NCBI RefSeq assembly: GCF_000336675.1
Contig: NZ_AOMB01000035.1
Span: forward strand, 19,161 to 83,160
DNA length: 64,000 nt
Reading direction: 5' to 3'
Source: Halococcus hamelinensis 100A6
Lineage (GTDB): Archaea; Halobacteriota; Halobacteria; Halobacteriales; Halococcaceae
The notes below the pieces were generated by a model. The model had not been told where the DNA came from. It saw only the letters and a program-made list of their open reading frames with translations, and searched no databases. The number at the start of each line of letters is the position of its first letter. Position 1 is the first letter of the stretch. A program made the position numbers and the translations under genes. Below, one piece after another: positions 35,594 to 44,301 of this stretch.

Positions 35594-36469
35594 TTAGTTG
35601 TCCTGCTGGCTCTTCTGCACGTTTATGTCTTGGAACGCGACGTCGCGTTCGCTGACCTCGACAGTCATTGATCCGACGTTTTCGATCTCGGCGTCGATCA
35701 CGTCACCGCCCGTGATCGCGCTGACTCCCGCCGGCGTTCCGGTGGTCACGACATCGCCAGCCTCGATCGTCGTCCCGATGGATGCGTACTCGACGACGTC
35801 GGCACAGCTGTAGATCATGCCGCCGGTGTTCTCCTGCTGGCGTGTTTCGCCGTTGAGCTGCAACTCCATTTCGAGGTCGTGTGGGTCCTCGACTTCGTCG
35901 GGTGTCGCGACGCACGGCCCGATGATGGTGAACGTATCGTAGGATTTGCGATTCGAACGGTCCTGGTCACCGCGAACGGAGACATCCAGAAGGATCGTGT
36001 ACCCCAGGATCTCATCCCAGACGTCCTCGGCGTCGATGTCCTTGATGTCCGAGCCGATAACGAAGCCGAGTTCGATCTCGTGGTCGACGCGTCGGTCGTT
36101 GAACGGAAGTTCGATACCGTCTTCCGGCCCCGCGACGCTCGATGGTGCCTTGAGGAAGTAGCCTTTATCCTCGATGGTGAACCACTCATCGGTGACGATG
36201 TCCTTGTCCGCAAGCGCCTCTTCGACGTGCTTCTCGTAATTCAACGGTGCAGCGATCACCTTCCCCGGACGGCGTACCGGTGACTCGATCGCGACCTCCT
36301 CGAGGTCGTAGTCGGGCTCTTCGTCCTCGTATTCGCGAGCATCGAGGCTATTGCGACAGTACTCTTTGAGGGGGTCGTTCGTCCGGAGACCGAGCCGATC
36401 GGTGACGTCAACGATACTGCCGTCGTTCAACAGGCCGAGCCGGTCGTCGTCGAATCTAACGAGTCGCAT
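35594..36469 (-). CDS. Fumarylacetoacetate hydrolase family protein (maleyl-/fumarylpyruvate hydrolase candidate)
   Basis: A 291-aa FAH-superfamily hydrolase. The metal-binding core is HEIELGFVIG (two acids) with a later Asp in LLDVSVRGDQD, and the C-terminal signature is DVVTTGTPAGVS. FAH members cleave C-C bonds of 2,4-dioxo acids. Lying beside gentisate dioxygenase it is the obvious candidate to split maleylpyruvate or fumarylpyruvate into pyruvate plus maleate or fumarate. The ATG at 36469 (MRLVRFDDDR) has a TATA-like box (aatttatatg on the minus strand) 27 nt upstream; the frame is open beyond but overlaps that box. It is convergent with the dioxygenase. Confidence 0.9.
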   Translation of the reverse strand: MRLVRFDDDRLGLLNDGSIVDVTDRLGLRTNDPLKEYCRNSLDAREYEDEEPDYDLEEVAIESPVRRPGKVIAAPLNYEKHVEEALADKDIVTDEWFTIEDKGYFLKAPSSVAGPEDGIELPFNDRRVDHEIELGFVIGSDIKDIDAEDVWDEILGYTILLDVSVRGDQDRSNRKSYDTFTIIGPCVATPDEVEDPHDLEMELQLNGETRQQENTGGMIYSCADVVEYASIGTTIEAGDVVTTGTPAGVSAITGGDVIDAEIENVGSMTVEVSERDVAFQDINVQKSQQDN

Positions 36470-36490
36470 ACCGACACACCACGAGCCGGA

Positions 36491-36500
36491 CATATAAATT
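36491..36500 (-). promoter_or_regulatory. TATA-like box for the FAH hydrolase
   Basis: aatttatatg on the minus strand, centred 27 nt before the ATG at 36469. Confidence 0.55.
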
Positions 36501-36563
36501 ATCCCGTTTCGGCCATCGGCCCCATAGCCCCGCCCGAACGGCGATCCTGCAGACCAATAGTAA

Positions 36564-36572
36564 ACTTTAATC
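36564..36572 (+). promoter_or_regulatory. TATA-like box for the second aldehyde dehydrogenase
   Basis: actttaatc is centred 28 nt before the GTG at 36596. Together with the box at 36491-36500 it makes a 127-bp divergent promoter region, so the two genes are probably controlled together. Confidence 0.5.
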
Positions 36573-36595
36573 ATCTCGTATTACTACACGGGTGT

Positions 36596-38095
36596 GTGAC
36601 TCGATCACAGCCATCACCACACGGAATCGACGGGGACTGGAATCGTCTCTACATCGACGGAGAGTGGCGGGAGGCGGACGGGGGCGAGACGATCGAAATC
36701 GAGGATCCGTCGACACGTGAGAACGTAGCGACCGTACCGGCCGCGACCGAATCCGACGTCGATGCGGCCTACGAGGCTGCCGCCGCAGCACAGAGCGATT
36801 GGCGAGAGACACCGCCGGCTCGTCGGGAGGAAGTTCTCCGGGCGGTGCTCGGATCGCTGGACGAATACGAAGACGAAATAATCGAACTCATCGCTTCCGA
36901 GGCGGGCGGTACCCGTGGAATGGGAGAGACGTCGCTTCATCTGGCGACCGACCAGACTGCCGAGGCCGTGACGCTTCCTCGGCGGATGAAAGGCGAGCAT
37001 GCCGCTTCCAATATCCCCGGAAAGGAAAACATCGTCGAACGCGTGCCACAGGGCGTCGTGACGGTCATCTCGCCGTGGAACTTCCCGCTCAACCTCTCGA
37101 TGCGAGCGGTCGCGCCCGCGATCGCGGCTGGAAACGCTGTCGTCCTCAAACCGGCCACTAACACGCCTATCGTGGGGGGCTTGCTGTTCGCGCGTCTATT
37201 CGAAGAGGCAGGGCTGCCCGAGGGGATCCTGAATGTCGTCACCGGTTTCGGTTCCGACATCGGCGACCGTGTCGCGGGTCATCCCGAAAGCGACGTGGTC
37301 GCGTTTACGGGTTCGACCGAGGTCGGACGCCGTGTTGCGGCGTCTGCCGGTGAGAACCTCGCGGTCGCCGCAATGGAGCTCGGTGGTAACAACGCACACA
37401 TCGTCACGGACGATGCCGATATCGATGCAGCCGTCGATGCCGGTGTGTTCGGGAGTTTCACGCACCAGGGCCAGGTCTGTATCTCCATCAATCGCCACCT
37501 GGTACAGGAGGACGTCTACGACGAATACGTGACGAAACTCTCCGAACGGGCACAGGAACTCCCAGCAGGAAGCGCCCACGAGCAAGTAGCCGTCGGGCCG
37601 ATCATCGACGAGTCTCAGCGCGACCAGATGCTCGGGTACGTCGAAGAGACGATCGAGGCCGGAGCGACACTCGAAACCGGTGGGGAGACGGTCGAGCTCG
37701 ACGATGTGGAGGATTCGCTGGTCGTCGCGCCGACCGTCCTTTCCGACGTCTCCAACGACATGGCCGCTGCCTGCAACGAACATTTCGGCCCGATTGCACC
37801 AATCATCCCCTTCTCGGACGTCGATGAGGCCGTCGAACTCGCCAACGCCACTGAATTCGGTCTCTCGGGGTCGGTCCACGCCGGCGACGTAGCTTCGGGG
37901 AAGCGTATCGCTGAACGGATCGAAACCGGGATGATCCACGTCAACGACCAACCCATCAACGACGAAGCGCACGTTCCGTTCAGCGGGACGGGAGCCTCGG
38001 GCGTGGGTGGGTACAACAGCGAAGACATTCTCGACGAGGTGACCGAAAAGAAGTGGATATCACTTCAACACGAACCCCGTGAGTTTCCGTTCTAA
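36596..38095 (+). CDS. Aldehyde dehydrogenase (benzaldehyde/vanillin dehydrogenase-like)
   Basis: A 499-aa NAD(P)-dependent dehydrogenase. Asn162 in SPWNFPL, general base Glu261 in MELGGNNAH and nucleophile Cys295 in HQGQVCISINR are present, and the coenzyme loop is FTGSTEVGR. The ELGGNNA and GQxCI-x-I-NR forms are typical of the benzaldehyde/vanillin branch. The GTG start is supported by the TATA-like box 28 nt before it. In this context it may oxidise an aromatic aldehyde to the acid that the CoA ligase activates. It is distinct from the amine-cluster enzyme at 24.6 kb (different catalytic-loop sequence). Confidence 0.92.
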   Translation: MTRSQPSPHGIDGDWNRLYIDGEWREADGGETIEIEDPSTRENVATVPAATESDVDAAYEAAAAAQSDWRETPPARREEVLRAVLGSLDEYEDEIIELIASEAGGTRGMGETSLHLATDQTAEAVTLPRRMKGEHAASNIPGKENIVERVPQGVVTVISPWNFPLNLSMRAVAPAIAAGNAVVLKPATNTPIVGGLLFARLFEEAGLPEGILNVVTGFGSDIGDRVAGHPESDVVAFTGSTEVGRRVAASAGENLAVAAMELGGNNAHIVTDDADIDAAVDAGVFGSFTHQGQVCISINRHLVQEDVYDEYVTKLSERAQELPAGSAHEQVAVGPIIDESQRDQMLGYVEETIEAGATLETGGETVELDDVEDSLVVAPTVLSDVSNDMAAACNEHFGPIAPIIPFSDVDEAVELANATEFGLSGSVHAGDVASGKRIAERIETGMIHVNDQPINDEAHVPFSGTGASGVGGYNSEDILDEVTEKKWISLQHEPREFPF

Positions 38096-38243
38096 ATAGT
38101 GGACGGGGGTTCGTTTTATCGGTTGAAACACCGGGGGAGAAGGCGTACCTCGAACGGATGCTGTGCTTTCCGCACGTCACGGTGCAGCCCCTGAGCGAAC
38201 CTGGATGGAGTGGGTTTACAAGGAATCGAATCCAACGGAAGCT

Positions 38244-38567
38244 ATGGAGCTAGAACCGAATTTCGACGCGACTCAGGGGAGACGTGACTCGATCCCAGAC
38301 GCGGACGACGTCTACGACCAGGACGAGGAGCTCCCCATAACGGACCTCTTCGACGATACGTTCGTACGGTCACACAGCGAGTTCGACTCGTTCGATGAGA
38401 TGGTCGCTGCAAGCCCGAGTACGGCCGATTCTGCGAACGAACTCGAACGAGTGGCCCATCGGGAGTGGGACGAGTTCGTAGCCGAGACCACCGACTTCGC
38501 GGACGAGAGGGCACTGGTGATGGCCGCTCGCGACCACTGGGTTACCAAACGGCTGAACCTGGGGTGA
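38244..38567 (+). CDS. Acidic hypothetical protein (107 aa)
   Basis: A 107-residue acidic soluble protein with no recognised family. The N-terminal half is dominated by Asp/Glu (DADDVYDQDEELPITDLFDD); the C-terminal half is predicted helical (ANELERVAHREWDEFVAETT, ALVMAARDHWVTKRL). The ATG at 38244 is preceded by ggtttacaa (38213-38221), 27 nt upstream, which supports a real leaderless gene. It lies between an aldehyde dehydrogenase and the FAD hydroxylase (convergent). It could be a pathway accessory or regulator; nothing more can be said. Confidence 0.6.
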   Translation: MELEPNFDATQGRRDSIPDADDVYDQDEELPITDLFDDTFVRSHSEFDSFDEMVAASPSTADSANELERVAHREWDEFVAETTDFADERALVMAARDHWVTKRLNLG

Positions 38568-38644
38568 AAACGCAGGCACATGGTCTCCTTGAAGACAGCA
38601 CACACTTCGCCAACGGAGGGAACCGACGGGCCGTAGAACTCGAC

Positions 38645-39880
38645 TCAGTAGTTTCCGGTCGATACTATCGGTGGGGACCCGTGGGGACCGTACGGTGCAT
38701 CGTCGAGCCACTCCCCGGCCACTTCGAAGTGGTCCGATAGTTCGGCGGCCGCTTTCTTCCGAAGGATCGTTATGGGGTTCTCCCCCTGGAGATATTCGAG
38801 GGCCTGTCCGGCCGCCTCGAGGTTGTATTCTGCAGCCTTCTCACGACGGGCGGCAAACAGTTCGACCTCGTCTCGGGCAACCGCAGCAGTACGTGCATTG
38901 AGTGCCACGGTGATCGCCGAGGCAGCCTCATCGGCGTCGGCGATCCCGGAGTTCATTCCCCGGGCACCGAACGGTGCCAGGAGGTGGGCCGCCTCGCCGG
39001 CCAGTAGTACACGGCGGTGTTCGTCGATGAACGTATCCGCCATGACCTGCAGGAAGTAGTAGGACGACACCCAATCCAACCTATCGGTGTACTCTTCACC
39101 CATGATATCACCGACGAACTCCCGCATTTTCTCGGTACTGCTGAGTCTTTCGGGGTCGTCGCCCTCGATACACTGGATGTCGAGCCGCCAGCCCCCAGCG
39201 AACGGGACGAGCAGGACGTTCCGGCCGTCGGCTTCGGGTGCATCGTAGTGAAACAGGCGCTCTAGGTCGGGATGGTCGTCGTTTATCCGTTCGTCCGCTA
39301 TGTCGGCGATGATGAAGGCGTTCTCGGACTGATCACCCTCGAAGTCCGCCCCGATTTCACTCCGGACGGTCGACCCACCACCGTCGGCACCGACTACGTA
39401 CTCAGCCTCCCACTCTCGACCATCGGCGGTTTGTACACGGACGTTCTCCGCCGAAGAGGAGACCGAATCGACCTCGGCCTCCCAGTGGATATCGACGCCG
39501 ACGTCCTCCAGGGCTTCGAGCATATACTGCTCGGTGACGACCTGCGGGATGCTGGTGAAGTGTGGGATCTCCCCGGAACCCCCGGGCGATTCGTACGTCC
39601 GGTCGAACACGGTTTTGCCACGATACATCGTTCGACGTGTCGGCCAGACGAGCCCCTCCTCCACGAGGTCGGTCCCGAGTCCGGGATGGACTCGTTCGAG
39701 TGTTCGAAGCGTGGACCCGTGTACGTAGATAGCTCGGCTTCCGGAGCGGTCCCGGTCCTCGGGTTCGGCCTCGAGAATGGCCGTTTCGATCCCACGTGCG
39801 TGTAATGCAAGCGCGGTTGACATCCCAACTGGTCCGGCACCAGCTACCAGTACTGGCTCATCCGTAGTCCCGCTCTCCAT
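38645..39880 (-). CDS. FAD-dependent aromatic monooxygenase
   Basis: A 411-aa class A flavoprotein hydroxylase. The N-terminal dinucleotide fold is VLVAGAGPVGMSTALAL (Gly14-Gly19); the middle DG motif is GADGGGSTVR; the FAD-ribityl motif, usually GDAAH, reads LLAGEAAHLLAPFGARGMNSG with Glu for Asp. The FGARGxNSG form occurs in 3-hydroxybenzoate/salicylate-type and related hydroxylases. In this cluster it most likely hydroxylates an aromatic acid or its CoA thioester toward gentisate. The exact substrate (salicylate, 3- or 4-hydroxybenzoate, free or as CoA ester) cannot be read from the sequence. Confidence 0.87.
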   Translation of the reverse strand: MESGTTDEPVLVAGAGPVGMSTALALHARGIETAILEAEPEDRDRSGSRAIYVHGSTLRTLERVHPGLGTDLVEEGLVWPTRRTMYRGKTVFDRTYESPGGSGEIPHFTSIPQVVTEQYMLEALEDVGVDIHWEAEVDSVSSSAENVRVQTADGREWEAEYVVGADGGGSTVRSEIGADFEGDQSENAFIIADIADERINDDHPDLERLFHYDAPEADGRNVLLVPFAGGWRLDIQCIEGDDPERLSSTEKMREFVGDIMGEEYTDRLDWVSSYYFLQVMADTFIDEHRRVLLAGEAAHLLAPFGARGMNSGIADADEAASAITVALNARTAAVARDEVELFAARREKAAEYNLEAAGQALEYLQGENPITILRKKAAAELSDHFEVAGEWLDDAPYGPHGSPPIVSTGNY

Positions 39881-40051
39881 GCGAAATAATGAGGGAAGGT
39901 GACAGTATAGTACTTGCGGTTGGCTGAGGTTTCGTTGACGTCGGAGGGAGACCGGTCATCGGCGCACCAGGCCAGAAACGTGGTTCGACGGAGACACGAA
40001 CACGACGCGACGGTAGTAGGCGAAGAGCCGATCCCCATATACCATCGTTAT

Positions 40052-40059
40052 GTTTAATG
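40052..40059 (+). promoter_or_regulatory. TATA-like box for the YjiH-type transporter
   Basis: gtttaatg is centred 27 nt before the ATG at 40083. An in-frame ATG at 40050 overlaps it and is therefore unlikely to be the start. Confidence 0.5.
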
Positions 40060-40082
40060 CTAACGAACCTGTCCGTCGTTCT

Positions 40083-41543
40083 ATGTTCGGGAGCGAAAGC
40101 TGGCAAGATGACGATCACATCTCGGGAGAGTCGGTGTCGCCTGAGCAGAAGTCGATAGGTGATACGGAACGTACCGAGAAGCGACTCCAACCGACGCTGA
40201 AGTTCCTCGTTGCATTCGGCGTCGGCGCGTTTTTCTTCCTCTTTCCGGTGCAGTACGAGGGGCAAACGACGATACCGCTCGATGTTCTCTTGGGATTCGT
40301 ACAGTCTACGTCCCTGCTCGCTGTAGAGCTGTTCGTGTTGTTTGTGATATTCTTCGGTGCGATCCTGACAAGCATATCGATGATCCACTCGCACGATATC
40401 GTGGATCTGAACGGACGTCTCGGCGACTCCATCCAACCGGGCTACTGGCAGACATCGAATCTCTTCTGGGCGTTTCGTGTGGTCGCGATACCCTTGGCTC
40501 TAGCTATGTTCTTCGAAGTCGGTCCGGACTGGCTGCTCTCCGACGCTATCGCCGGTACGTCCTGGGACGTTCTCATGATTACGATCGTACTCGTCATTCC
40601 GATCGGGGGGATATTCGTCAACCTTCTGGCCGAGCTCGGAGGGCTCGAATTTATCGGCACACTGGCCCAGCCGGTCATGCGACCGCTATTCAATCTCCCC
40701 GGTCGTTCGGCGCTCGACAGTGCAGCCTCGTGGCTCGGCTCGTTCAGCATCGGATACTACCTCACTCGTAACGTCTTCGATCGTGGTGGGTACAACAAAC
40801 GTGAAGTGTTCGCGATCTGCACCTGCTTTGCGACGGCGAACCTCGGGAGTGTCGGTGCGGTCGCTGCCATTCTCGGTGTGTTGAACATCTTCCCGGTTTT
40901 ACTCCTCCTGTACCTGATCGCAACGCTGACCGTGGCCGTGATCCTCGTCCGTCTTCCACCACTCTCGACCGTTCCGGAGGAGTATATCGCGAAGCCGGAC
41001 CCGGAGCCGAAGTTCTCCGGCTCCGTGACGGACTACTTCCAGTTCGCCTTCAACGAAGGGGTCAAGACTGCCGAGGAGGGCAAGTCGATCTTGCGAGCGG
41101 GGATCGACGGGTTCGTCGATGGAACGAAACTCACGGCCACCATTCTCGGTACGATAATGACGATAGCGACCGCCGTTCTCCTTCTCGTTGCGTACACGGA
41201 CGTCTTCGAACTCCTCGCAACCCCGGTCGTTCCGGTGATGGACGTTCTCGGCATCCCCGACCCGGAGACTGCTGCGATAGCGATCATCGCCGGTGCCGGT
41301 GAGTACTTCGTGGGTGCAACGGTCGCTGTCGAGACTGACGTTCTGACGAAGTCGTTCGTGGTGATCGTAACGAGTGCGCAGGCGATCTTCTTCGCTGCGT
41401 CGGCCCCCATGATGGTCGATATGTTCGATGACATCCCGATGCGGTTTCGTGACCTCACTGTTCTGCTCGTGCTCCGGACCGCGCTACTCATCCCTATCGC
41501 GGCTGGGCTGACTCACGCGGCTGCCAGTCTGGGTCTGATCTAG
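40083..41543 (+). CDS. YjiH family membrane protein (nucleoside-recognition/Gate domain)
   Basis: A 486-aa membrane protein of the YjiH family, with about 11 helices and a Gate-like domain: WLGSFSIGYYLTRNVFDRGG, CFATANLGSVGAVAAILGV and GAGEYFVGATVAVETDVLT are characteristic. A charged cytoplasmic N-terminus of about 35 residues precedes helix 1, and a soluble segment (EEYIAKPDPEPKFSGSVTDY) lies in the middle. Substrates of this family are not established. Its place in the aromatic cluster suggests uptake of an aromatic acid or export of an intermediate, which is inference from position. Confidence 0.82.
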   Translation: MFGSESWQDDDHISGESVSPEQKSIGDTERTEKRLQPTLKFLVAFGVGAFFFLFPVQYEGQTTIPLDVLLGFVQSTSLLAVELFVLFVIFFGAILTSISMIHSHDIVDLNGRLGDSIQPGYWQTSNLFWAFRVVAIPLALAMFFEVGPDWLLSDAIAGTSWDVLMITIVLVIPIGGIFVNLLAELGGLEFIGTLAQPVMRPLFNLPGRSALDSAASWLGSFSIGYYLTRNVFDRGGYNKREVFAICTCFATANLGSVGAVAAILGVLNIFPVLLLLYLIATLTVAVILVRLPPLSTVPEEYIAKPDPEPKFSGSVTDYFQFAFNEGVKTAEEGKSILRAGIDGFVDGTKLTATILGTIMTIATAVLLLVAYTDVFELLATPVVPVMDVLGIPDPETAAIAIIAGAGEYFVGATVAVETDVLTKSFVVIVTSAQAIFFAASAPMMVDMFDDIPMRFRDLTVLLVLRTALLIPIAAGLTHAAASLGLI

Positions 41544-41660
41544 GGACATACTCCCACCCACCGGGGAATACAACGACCAACGGACTATCGAGCGACCACT
41601 GTGTCGGGTGAACGGAGTTTACAACGCCCGGCTCCTCGGACTCCACTTGTCTCCGCGGAT

Positions 41661-42071
41661 CTACCGGGAATCGGGGTCACCCTCTTCGAGTGCGCTCCGC
41701 AGGTCCGCTGGAACCGCGACACTTCGGTCAGCGCCGACTGGAACACAGACACGGTGTTCCGTTCCCTCGAAGACGGTTTCGCCGTCGTGAGTTGCGTGGT
41801 AGTCGAATTCCACGCTGGAGTTCCCCACGTTCGCCTCTAACCCGATCGCGACCTCGTCTCCACCCGCTACTTGCCCCTGGAAGTCGAAGTCCATAGACAC
41901 GAGCGGGAGACCCAGTCCGTGCCGGTCGTGGAGTTCCCAGTACGGCCACCCGATCGCTTCCATGAACATATCGGACGTCTCGTGAACCGCGTCTATCATC
42001 CGCGGGTAATGTGCGATACCGAAGGGATCCGTGTCGGAGAACCGTACGGTCCAGGTTCGTACAAAGCTCAT
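41661..42071 (-). CDS. 4-hydroxybenzoyl-CoA thioesterase family acyl-CoA thioesterase
   Basis: A 136-aa hot-dog-fold thioesterase. The catalytic-helix motif FSDTDPFGIAHYPRMID, with Asp15 equivalent to the nucleophile/base of Pseudomonas 4-hydroxybenzoyl-CoA thioesterase, starts at residue 11. The rest matches the fold (VSMDFDFQGQVAGGDEVAIG, VEFDYHATHDGETVFEGT). It hydrolyses an acyl- or aryl-CoA. Beside a CoA ligase, a hydroxylase and gentisate dioxygenase it is a good candidate to release gentisate from gentisyl-CoA. It is divergent from the winged-helix regulator at 42172. Confidence 0.9.
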   Translation of the reverse strand: MSFVRTWTVRFSDTDPFGIAHYPRMIDAVHETSDMFMEAIGWPYWELHDRHGLGLPLVSMDFDFQGQVAGGDEVAIGLEANVGNSSVEFDYHATHDGETVFEGTEHRVCVPVGADRSVAVPADLRSALEEGDPDSR

Positions 42072-42171
42072 CGATTGACGGTCCCTTTACAGATGGACCG
42101 GATATAAGTCTACTGTACCCCTCTCATCATCGAACGACTTTTTACTGATACCTTCCAGAGAGTCTCACTGG

Positions 42172-42714
42172 ATGAACAACGATTCGCTCGATGTGTCACC
42201 CCGTGACATCACGATCCTCAAAGCACGCGTCGACAACCCTACTGCTTCAACTCGGGAACTCAGTGACGTTCTTGAGGAGAACTACGGGATCTCGCTTTCC
42301 CACAATCGTGTGAACGAAATACTCCGAACGCTGTCCGAGGAAGGCATCTTCCGGAAGACCATCCTCCCGAACAAGGATATATTTCGTCATTATCTGTTCC
42401 GGCTCTCGTTCGATTTCTCCGAGTTCGCGGAAAACTGGCAGGAGTGTTACGAGGTGCTACTGAACGACCCGCATATACTGATGTTCTTCACGGCAGACAG
42501 CGGTTATCAGTGGCATATGCTTGCGCAATTTCGAACGGATGACCGGATGGAACGGTGGGTACACGACTTCTTCGTCGAGTATGGCGTGCTGATATCTCAC
42601 TTCCACAACACGATGCTCCACAGCGTCCACAAATTCAAAACGGAGGCCGCGATCTTCGACAACGTGCTCGCCGAAACCGAAGAGGGGCGTCGCTATCTGG
42701 AGTACGAGAGCTGA
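42172..42714 (+). CDS. Winged-helix transcriptional regulator
   Basis: A 180-aa protein with an N-terminal winged helix (residues about 8-65: SPRDITILKARV, STRELSDVLEENYGISLSHN, VNEILRTLSEEGIF), reminiscent of Lrp/AsnC DNA-binding domains. The C-terminal part (FRLSFDFSEFAENWQECYEV, SGYQWHMLAQFRTDDRMERW) is not a typical RAM domain and may bind an aromatic effector. Similar proteins occur in haloarchaea beside aromatic degradation genes. It lies 89 bp before the acyl-CoA synthetase alpha gene and is divergent from the thioesterase, so it may control both. Confidence 0.8.
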   Translation: MNNDSLDVSPRDITILKARVDNPTASTRELSDVLEENYGISLSHNRVNEILRTLSEEGIFRKTILPNKDIFRHYLFRLSFDFSEFAENWQECYEVLLNDPHILMFFTADSGYQWHMLAQFRTDDRMERWVHDFFVEYGVLISHFHNTMLHSVHKFKTEAAIFDNVLAETEEGRRYLEYES

Positions 42715-42770
42715 TTCGGTTACTCGTCGCTTGTAGGGGAACTGGAAGGGTCTCATACCGCTCGCTCCCC

Positions 42771-42781
42771 AAATTATATTA
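42771..42781 (+). promoter_or_regulatory. TATA-like box for the acyl-CoA synthetase alpha gene
   Basis: aaattatatta is centred 28 nt before the ATG at 42804. Confidence 0.55.
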
Positions 42782-42803
42782 CATCGTTCGCCCTCGTCCG
42801 TCC

Positions 42804-44138
42804 ATGGGAGTAACGGATTTCTTCGACCCGGACGGCATCGCAGTCATCGGTGCATCGAAAACCCCCGGTAAGCTCGGCAATGACGCGATGACGAACATTC
42901 GGTCCTACGACGGGGACGTGTATCCGATCAATCCTTCCAGTTCGGGACGTGTCTACGGGTACGAGTTCTTCGATTCGGTTCGTGACGTCGAAGCGGACCT
43001 GGCTCTCTGTTGTGTTCCCAGCACGACCGTGCCCGAAGTCCTCGAAGAGTGCGGCCAGAGCGGCGTCGGTGCGGCCGTGATCTTCGCTGGCGGCTTCGCG
43101 GAGGTCGACGAAGCGGGTCGAGACCTCCAAGCGGATGTCGTCCGGACGGCCGAAGAACACGATATGACGGTCTTGGGACCGAACACGGCCGGTTACTGTA
43201 TTCCTCGTCTCGGTCTCTACGGTTCGTTCGTCCCGCAGATACGCGAAATCGAGACCGGAAACGTTGCGCTTCTCGCTCAAAGCGGTGGGGTCGGTATCAC
43301 CTCGTCCTTCCAGCTCGATAGGGAGGAGTACGGCGTGTCGACGATGTTCGGGCTCGGAAACCGGGCGAATACCGGGTTCGCGGACCTCATACCGGTGCTC
43401 GACGACGACCCTCAGACGGAAGCGATCGCCGTTCACATCGAGGGCACCGAGGACATCGAGAACACGATCGCCGCCTGTCGGAACGCGGAAACACCGATCG
43501 TGATCTACAAGGTCGGCTGCGAGAACATCGATGAGTTCGTTCGCTCGCACACCGCTGCCCCGATTCAGAGCCGCGAAAGTTACGAGGAGAGGCTCGTCGG
43601 AGAGGGGGTCGTATTCGTTTCGTCCGTGACCGAGATGCTGGATGCGAGTCGCGTGATCGCGGATTCACCGCGCCCCCGGGGTCGAAACGTCGGTATCGTC
43701 ACAGCCCAGGCCGGTCCCGGGATCATCATCGCCGACGAGCTCGACGAACGTGGCGTTGAATTTCCGGACCTCACACCCGAAAGCTACGAGCGGATCGACG
43801 ACCTCCTCCAGGGAATCACTTACACGGGGAATCCAGTCGATACGGGTCGACCGCTACCCGAATTTGGAGAGGTGATCGACGTGGTCGCCCGCGACGAAAA
43901 CATCGATATACTGGTGGTCTACGAGATCTACGAGGATTCGCTCGGCTATCCGACGGAGGAACTCGGAGCGCTTTCCAGAGACGTCGACAAACCGGTCCTC
44001 TTCACCGTTGCAGGACCCGCCGGCTCGCTCGAAGACGAGCGCCTCGAAATGGAGAGGCTTGGTGTACCGACATTTCAAGCCCCGGAACGGGGTGTACACG
44101 CAGTTGCGGCCCTAGTCGATCTGGCCGACGGTGAGTGA
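42804..44138 (+). CDS. Acyl-CoA synthetase (ADP/NDP-forming), alpha-type subunit
   Basis: A 444-aa protein with the domain order of the ADP-forming acyl-CoA synthetase alpha subunit: a CoA-binding Rossmann domain (FFDPDGIAVIGASKTPGKLG, VYPINP, FAGGFAEVDEAG), a succinyl-CoA-ligase-like domain with the conserved VTVLGPNTAGY-type loop, and the phosphohistidine region SHTAAPIQSRESYEE. These enzymes interconvert acyl-CoA + ADP + Pi and acid + ATP. No ATP-grasp beta subunit is fused or adjacent. It could pair with a beta subunit elsewhere, or act in CoA transfer. The ATG has a box 28 nt upstream. Confidence 0.85.
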   Translation: MGVTDFFDPDGIAVIGASKTPGKLGNDAMTNIRSYDGDVYPINPSSSGRVYGYEFFDSVRDVEADLALCCVPSTTVPEVLEECGQSGVGAAVIFAGGFAEVDEAGRDLQADVVRTAEEHDMTVLGPNTAGYCIPRLGLYGSFVPQIREIETGNVALLAQSGGVGITSSFQLDREEYGVSTMFGLGNRANTGFADLIPVLDDDPQTEAIAVHIEGTEDIENTIAACRNAETPIVIYKVGCENIDEFVRSHTAAPIQSRESYEERLVGEGVVFVSSVTEMLDASRVIADSPRPRGRNVGIVTAQAGPGIIIADELDERGVEFPDLTPESYERIDDLLQGITYTGNPVDTGRPLPEFGEVIDVVARDENIDILVVYEIYEDSLGYPTEELGALSRDVDKPVLFTVAGPAGSLEDERLEMERLGVPTFQAPERGVHAVAALVDLADGE

Positions 44139-44301
44139 AACGATGGACGAAGGAGCATCGTCGTTTTGAGGTGGCACATCCCGCCGGCAGACCAGACAGA
44201 CGGTCCAATGGAAGCCTCGTTTCGAAAGTGTGGCTCATCAGAGAGGTTCGGGGGTTTCTCTACGACGTGCGATGGCGACGTAAGGACTAGTCAGCAGTTC
44301 A

